From NCBI GenBank assembly GCA_043763605.1, contig JAYULM010000123.1, positions 1 to 16,801 of the forward strand: 16,801 bases of DNA, given 5' to 3'. Numbering within the stretch: position 1 is the first letter of the stretch; every line of letters starts with the position of its first letter. The position numbers and the translations under genes are program-made. The notes under the pieces are model-generated. The model was not told where the DNA came from. It did no database searches and saw nothing but the letters and a program-made list of their open reading frames with translations. Shown one piece after another: positions 13,641 through 16,801 of the stretch. Source of the stretch: JACMIU01 sp043763605. Its GTDB lineage: Bacteria > Armatimonadota > Armatimonadia > Armatimonadales > Armatimonadaceae.

Positions 13641-14336
13641 ATGGAAACGCACCGTGAACACAACTGGTATATCGAAAACATAGCCGAGTTCGAGCAAGCC
13701 AGTTCGCACGGCGATTTTTATTGTGCAGACTTCGTATACGAGTCGGTTTTTCGCGACGACCTGGAACAAGCCGGTTACGTCCATATCCGGTTCGCTCCAG
13801 AGATCGGGTCGCGCGATTTGCGGCGGGCGATGTTGGTCCTCGCCGGGCAGTTGAGCGTGCGGCACCCGGAGCCGCTTACCACGCGTTGGGCGTTGCGTTT
13901 CGACCAGCAGATCACCAGCCGGTTTCACCGCGATGGCGGACCGGACGAATCGTACCTGCTCCTCGGATACGAGCCGTCGTCCGTCGCGAGCGAAGTGTTC
14001 ATCGCCGACTTTTCCCGTGCCGCTGCCGCCGAGAACATCACCCCGGACGCGTACCTTGCCCGCTACAACCTGATGATCGCCACGGACGCCGAGCGTCTAT
14101 CGCCCTATGTGACGCGCCTGTCGGGGTTCGATTCGCGTGTCCCGAACCTGCTCGTGATCAACAACAGCGCATCGCGGCTTGGAGTATTCCACCGGGCGGC
14201 GGTGCTGGTCCCGCTGGCGGGTGAGCGGCGGATAATCAACTCCGTACAAATCGCGCCCGCGTCGCTCCCCGGCGAGAATCTATCGCCCGACGACCGAAAA
14301 AACTTCCTCGTCACGGAGGAAATCAGCGGTCCGTAG
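13641..14336 (+). CDS. Hypothetical protein, possibly 2OG-Fe(II) oxygenase-like
   Basis: 231 residues, soluble. A His-x-Asp pair occurs at His96-Asp98 (RFHRDGGPDESYLLLGYEP), with a distal His184 in VFHRA and basic Arg196/Arg197 in GERRIIN. This order and spacing is that of a double-stranded beta-helix Fe(II)/2-oxoglutarate dioxygenase, where His, Asp and His bind iron and the Arg binds 2OG. The surrounding strands (LLLGYEPS, EVFIADF, NLLVINN, RIINSVQI) fit that fold. I cannot name a family or substrate. ATG 13641 is used; no strong ribosome binding site is visible and TACCAT at 13630-13635 could be a weak -10 in the leaderless position. Divergent from the small membrane protein gene. Confidence 0.7.
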   Translation: METHREHNWYIENIAEFEQASSHGDFYCADFVYESVFRDDLEQAGYVHIRFAPEIGSRDLRRAMLVLAGQLSVRHPEPLTTRWALRFDQQITSRFHRDGGPDESYLLLGYEPSSVASEVFIADFSRAAAAENITPDAYLARYNLMIATDAERLSPYVTRLSGFDSRVPNLLVINNSASRLGVFHRAAVLVPLAGERRIINSVQIAPASLPGENLSPDDRKNFLVTEEISGP

Positions 14337-14378
14337 GTTTTGATGTTTCCGTCGGGGCAAGCATTGGTTCGCGTGGCG

Positions 14379-14387
14379 TGATATACT
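14379..14387 (+). promoter_or_regulatory. Possible extended -10 promoter for the helicase
   Basis: TGATATACT (14379-14387) has the extended -10 form TGnTATACT. Transcription from about 14394 would give a leader near 190 nt, long for this window but common for cold-inducible DEAD-box helicase genes. No -35 is needed for an extended -10. Confidence 0.45.
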
Positions 14388-14402
14388 GATCATGTTGCAG
14401 TC

Positions 14403-14429
14403 TTCGGCTTGCGTTTGCGCATCGCCGAA
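14403..14429 (+). other. Hairpin in the helicase 5' leader
   Basis: TTCGGC (14403-14408) pairs with GCCGAA (14424-14429), with a nested GCG/CGC pair inside. It would lie close to the 5' end of the predicted leader. The rest of the 14337-14582 gap shows no ORF or other signal I can support. Confidence 0.35.
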
Positions 14430-14582
14430 TGATCGTTTAGCACCCCGGTTTGCGTTCGATTTCGTTTGTGGCACGCGTGACTTTCACGCCCGCCCCTCGT
14501 CATTTGCACCAATTCATTTGTCTGCCTGAACCGGATTGCGCCTGAATCTCTGGCGTTTGCAGGTAGGTTTTGGGAGACGTTT

Positions 14583-15932
14583 ATGTTATTTTCCGAACTC
14601 GGACTCCGTTCCGAGCTTTTGCATGCCCTCGACAGCGCGGGCTACACCACTCCGACCCCGGTACAAGCGCAAGCCATCCCGGCAATCCTCACCGGGGGCG
14701 ACGTTTTAGCCGCCGCACAGACCGGTACCGGCAAGACGGCGGGCTTCACGCTCCCTGTCCTGCACCTGCTCATGCCGCAGACAGGCAAATCGCCCGCCAG
14801 CCTGGGGCACAACACCAAGAATAACCGCCGGATTTCCCGACGACCGGTGCGTTGTCTGATTCTCACCCCGACCCGCGAACTCGCGATGCAGGTCGAAGCG
14901 TCGGTGCAAACCTACGGCAAATTCCTGCCGCTCGTTTCCACCGTGGTCTTCGGCGGCGTCGGTATCGGCTCGCAGATGAAGGCACTCGCCCGTGGCACCG
15001 ACATTCTGGTCGCGACCCCCGGACGATTGCTCGACCACGTCGGGCAGGGAACCGTGGACCTGAGCCAGGTGGAGATCCTGATCCTGGACGAAGCCGACCG
15101 CATGCTCGACATGGGGTTCGTCCGTGACATCCGCCGCATCGTTCCCCTCATTCCGGAACAGCGGCAAACCCTGATGTTCTCGGCGACGTTCTCGAAAGAG
15201 ATCAAGGAACTCGCCAGCGCGTTCCTGCACGAGCCGACCCTGGTCGAAATCGAGCGCGAGAAACTGGAAACCGAACTGGTCGAACATATCGTTTACGGCG
15301 TGACCACCGAGCAGAAGCGCGACCTGTTGCTCAAACTTCTATCCACCGATGTCACCGGGCAGGCGTTGCTGTTCACGCGCACCAAGCACATGGCGGACCG
15401 TCTGGACAAGGTGCTACACCAGCACGGCATCCCGTCGGCGACGATCCACGGCAACCGTTCGCAGGTACAGCGCACCCGTGCCTTAGCCGATTTCAAGGGC
15501 GGAGCGATCCGGGTGCTCGTCGCGACCGACATCGCGGCGCGCGGTCTGGATATTCACAACCTGCCGTTCGTGGTCAACTACGAGATCCCGAACGTGCCGG
15601 AAGACTACGTCCACCGCATCGGTCGCACCGGTCGCGCCGGGAAAACCGGTGAAGCGATCTCGCTGGTCAGCCGGGACGAATACAAGTTCCTGCGCGACAT
15701 CGAGAAACTGATCAACAAGCCTATCGAGCGGCGTGTAGTAGACGGCTACGAGTCGCCGCTCCCGGACCCGAACTCGAACGTCAACATCCCGTCGGGCGTC
15801 GTCATGGGCGGTCGGGGCGGCGGCGGGGGCGGTCAGCGCGGCGGCGGCAATAGCGGCGGACCGCGCCGCTTCGGGCGACCGTCCGGCGGCGGGGGACAGC
15901 GGAGCGCGTCGCGACCGGCACGCACCGGGTAA
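14583..15932 (+). CDS. DEAD-box ATP-dependent RNA helicase, RhlE-like, with RGG tail
   Basis: A 449-residue helicase that unwinds short RNA duplexes, typically in ribosome assembly, RNA decay or cold adaptation. Motifs in order: Q motif with Gln28 (TPTPVQAQAIP), Walker A AQTGTGKT (45-52), PTREL (96-100), TPGR (145-148), DEAD (169-172), SAT (200-202), ARGLDI (319-324) and HRIGRTGR (344-351). The C-terminal 40 residues (409-449) are Gly/Arg/Ser-rich and likely bind RNA non-specifically. Compact length and the tail place it near RhlE/DeaD-like small helicases. ATG 14583 has GGGAG (14572-14576) 6 nt upstream. Confidence 0.95.
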   Translation: MLFSELGLRSELLHALDSAGYTTPTPVQAQAIPAILTGGDVLAAAQTGTGKTAGFTLPVLHLLMPQTGKSPASLGHNTKNNRRISRRPVRCLILTPTRELAMQVEASVQTYGKFLPLVSTVVFGGVGIGSQMKALARGTDILVATPGRLLDHVGQGTVDLSQVEILILDEADRMLDMGFVRDIRRIVPLIPEQRQTLMFSATFSKEIKELASAFLHEPTLVEIEREKLETELVEHIVYGVTTEQKRDLLLKLLSTDVTGQALLFTRTKHMADRLDKVLHQHGIPSATIHGNRSQVQRTRALADFKGGAIRVLVATDIAARGLDIHNLPFVVNYEIPNVPEDYVHRIGRTGRAGKTGEAISLVSRDEYKFLRDIEKLINKPIERRVVDGYESPLPDPNSNVNIPSGVVMGGRGGGGGGQRGGGNSGGPRRFGRPSGGGGQRSASRPARTG

Positions 15933-15953
15933 AATAAGGGCGGAGGTACCCTG

Positions 15954-16142
15954 ATGAGCCTGATCGCCGAATCGAAACATAAAACAAAGGTCGTCCTGCC
16001 ACCACACCGGCAGGGCGACCCGGAGGCGCGCCGCATCGCCGCCGGAATCGAAGCCGTCGAACTGCCACCGTACGTCGCTGAGGTGCGTGTGGAACTCGGC
16101 GAATACTGGCCCGGCGAACCGGACATGACGCTATCCATGTAG
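15954..16142 (+). CDS. Small hypothetical protein (62 aa), possibly truncated
   Basis: A strong ribosome binding site GGAGGT (15942-15947) lies 6 nt before ATG 15954, so translation is likely. The product has no membrane segment and no family I recognise; the end (VAEVRVELGEYWPGEPDMTLSM) reads like the middle of a beta-rich domain. The TAG stop at 16140-16142 is the first base of, and lies within, the left arm of a perfect inverted repeat. The same frame stays open beyond the stop to 16292. The gene may have been cut short by the repeat. It starts 21 nt after the helicase stop and could be its downstream cistron. Confidence 0.6.
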   Translation: MSLIAESKHKTKVVLPPHRQGDPEARRIAAGIEAVELPPYVAEVRVELGEYWPGEPDMTLSM

Positions 16143-16197
16143 GAGTTACGCGGTCTCACCCCAGAGGTGAGGCTCCGGGGCAACCGCGTAACTCCTA
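16140..16197. repeat. Nested palindromic element, copy 2 of the dispersed repeat
   Basis: TAGGAGTTACGCGGT (16140-16154) is perfectly complementary to ACCGCGTAACTCCTA (16183-16197). Inside, CTCACC (16155-16160) pairs with GGTGAG (16166-16171). The right half, 16166-16195, matches 57-88. No T-tract follows, so it is not a classic terminator, though so long a stem could still stop transcription or protect the 3' end of the helicase mRNA. Confidence 0.85.
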
Positions 16198-16448
16198 CCC
16201 TGACTGGAACTGAACCCTGCAACTGCCACGTAGCGAACGAAGAAGAGGCGTTATCGAAGATCGAGGGCACAATTACGCCGTTCGCATCAATGTAGGACGT
16301 GTAGAGGGCGGTGACGCAGGTATGTAATGCGTTCGGGCTATTCCGATCTGCACAGGCATCTTGAAGCACTACGGCGAGGGCGTCGGTAATTTTTGTTCAC
16401 GGGTTTTCGCGGGTGTCACTGATTATTTTATCAAAGAGCGGCGTAAAA

Positions 16449-16534
16449 CCCCCTCTACGGCTTTAGCCGGGGGATATAAGCCGCGTCGCCTTTCCTGCGA
16501 AATCGACCTAAGGCGATTTGCGCGTGAAGGCGAC
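16449..16534 (+). mobile_element. Probable IS200/IS605-type left-end hairpins
   Basis: Hairpin 1: CGGC-TTTA-GCCG (16458-16469), with outer CCCCC (16449-16453) and GGGG (16470-16473) separated by a bulge. Hairpin 2: GTCGCCTT (16485-16492) with AAGGCGAC (16527-16534), enclosing GCGAAATCG (16497-16505) against CGATTTGCGC (16514-16523). Imperfect subterminal hairpins and the absence of terminal inverted repeats are typical of this transposon family. Exact ends cannot be set because the right end is outside the window. Hairpin 1 could instead be the right end of a neighbouring element. Confidence 0.5.
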
Positions 16535-16565
16535 AGACTGCTTTCTCAGGTTATATGAATCATGG

Positions 16566-16571
16566 TATAAT
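16566..16571 (+). promoter_or_regulatory. -10 box of tnpB, leaderless layout
   Basis: TATAAT (16566-16571), then 6 nt, then GTG 16578. TTCTCA at 16543-16548 is a weak -35 with a 17-bp spacer. Confidence 0.65.
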
Positions 16572-16577
16572 GACCGC

Positions 16578-16801
16578 GTGAGTGTGATTTGTATAAAATA
16601 CAGAATATTGCCGACGAAAGCACAGGAGACGGCGTTAAACCAGACGCTTGCCTTGTGCGGCGAAGTCTATAACAGCCTCGTCAATGAGCGCACGGCGCGC
16701 TACGACATCGCCAAAGAATCCCTCTCGCGCAACACGCAGAACAATCACATCACGGCGTGGAAACGGGCGCACCCGGAACTCAACGCCGTGCATAGTCAAG
16801 T
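16578..16801 (+). CDS. tnpB: TnpB-family RNA-guided endonuclease of an IS200/IS605-type element, 5' part
   Basis: Only the first 74 codons are in the window; the frame is open to the last base. The N-terminus reads CIKYRILPTKAQETALNQTL, then LCGEVYNSLVNERTARY and AWKRAHPELNAVHSQ, the typical OrfB/TnpB N-terminal domain. TnpB is an RNA-guided DNA nuclease related to Cas12 that uses an RNA from the element's right end. The catalytic RuvC and zinc-ribbon parts lie beyond the window, so activity cannot be judged. The GTG start at 16578 is supported by the -10 spacing; a second in-frame GTG lies at 16584. No tnpA is seen upstream, so the element is probably a tnpB-only derivative. Confidence 0.88.
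   Translation, partial: MSVICIKYRILPTKAQETALNQTLALCGEVYNSLVNERTARYDIAKESLSRNTQNNHITAWKRAHPELNAVHSQ

Larger units (their letters stand above)
16198..16577. other. Gene-poor stretch preceding tnpB
   Basis: No convincing gene. Two hairpins are present at 16449-16473 and 16485-16534, and a promoter at 16566-16571. A minus-strand frame from 16369 reads protein-like for about 55 residues but continues through the palindrome and antisense to the helicase. Confidence 0.5.

Noticed and set aside
15833..16369. Minus-strand ORF with a protein-like stretch from 16369 to about 16200
   Set aside because: Beyond 16200 it runs through a palindrome and the antisense of the helicase; no ribosome binding site. 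The 55-residue part could be a remnant, but it cannot be supported alone.

Overview
The window is GC-rich, densely coded bacterial chromosome. No rRNA, tRNA or clear single-phylum marker is present. Several traits would fit Armatimonadota or a neighbouring Terrabacteria lineage: an S8 protease with Trp-Gly repeats at its C-terminus, a TnpB-type transposon gene, and many genes whose -10 box lies only 5-8 nt before the start codon. That taxonomic guess is weak inference; no database was searched.

Layout. 1-900: a GC-rich palindromic intergenic repeat, then a poorly supported hypothetical ORF. 1005-2954: a secreted subtilisin-like protease with four exact 18-residue C-terminal repeats, closed by a strong intrinsic terminator. 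3076-3921: a WalJ/YycJ-type metallo-beta-lactamase-fold hydrolase. 3922-4831: a MazF-type toxin-antitoxin pair on the minus strand, bracketed by short direct and inverted repeats. 4832-6849: a probable restriction-modification operon (candidate endonuclease overlapping a D12-class adenine methyltransferase by ATGA). 6882-7895: an NAD-dependent epimerase-like SDR. 7943-10897: DNA repair ATPase RadA, interrupted exactly inside its Walker A motif by a 488-residue intein carrying a LAGLIDADG endonuclease. 10898-12592: two convergent, homologous toxin-antitoxin-like modules. The plus-strand one is broken by a frameshift and a truncation; the minus-strand one looks intact and has an upstream HTH gene. 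12742-13542: a kinase-less poly-HAMP protein and a small membrane protein. 13641-14336: a possible 2OG-Fe(II) oxygenase-like protein. 14583-15932: an RhlE-like DEAD-box RNA helicase with an RGG-rich tail, followed by a 62-residue hypothetical protein that ends inside a perfect 15-bp inverted repeat. 16198-16801: hairpin-rich DNA leading into the 5' part of a tnpB gene that runs off the window.

The region mixes housekeeping genes (walJ-like, radA, helicase) with defence and mobile cargo (MazF pair, restriction-modification, intein, RelE/ParE-like modules, tnpB). The two most useful observations are the RadA P-loop intein and a recurring promoter layout. In that layout a -10 hexamer is followed by about 6 nt and then the start codon, implying leaderless mRNAs for at least six genes and fixing several start codons. 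The pair of convergent modules at 11120-12592 is the best candidate for a little-described system.
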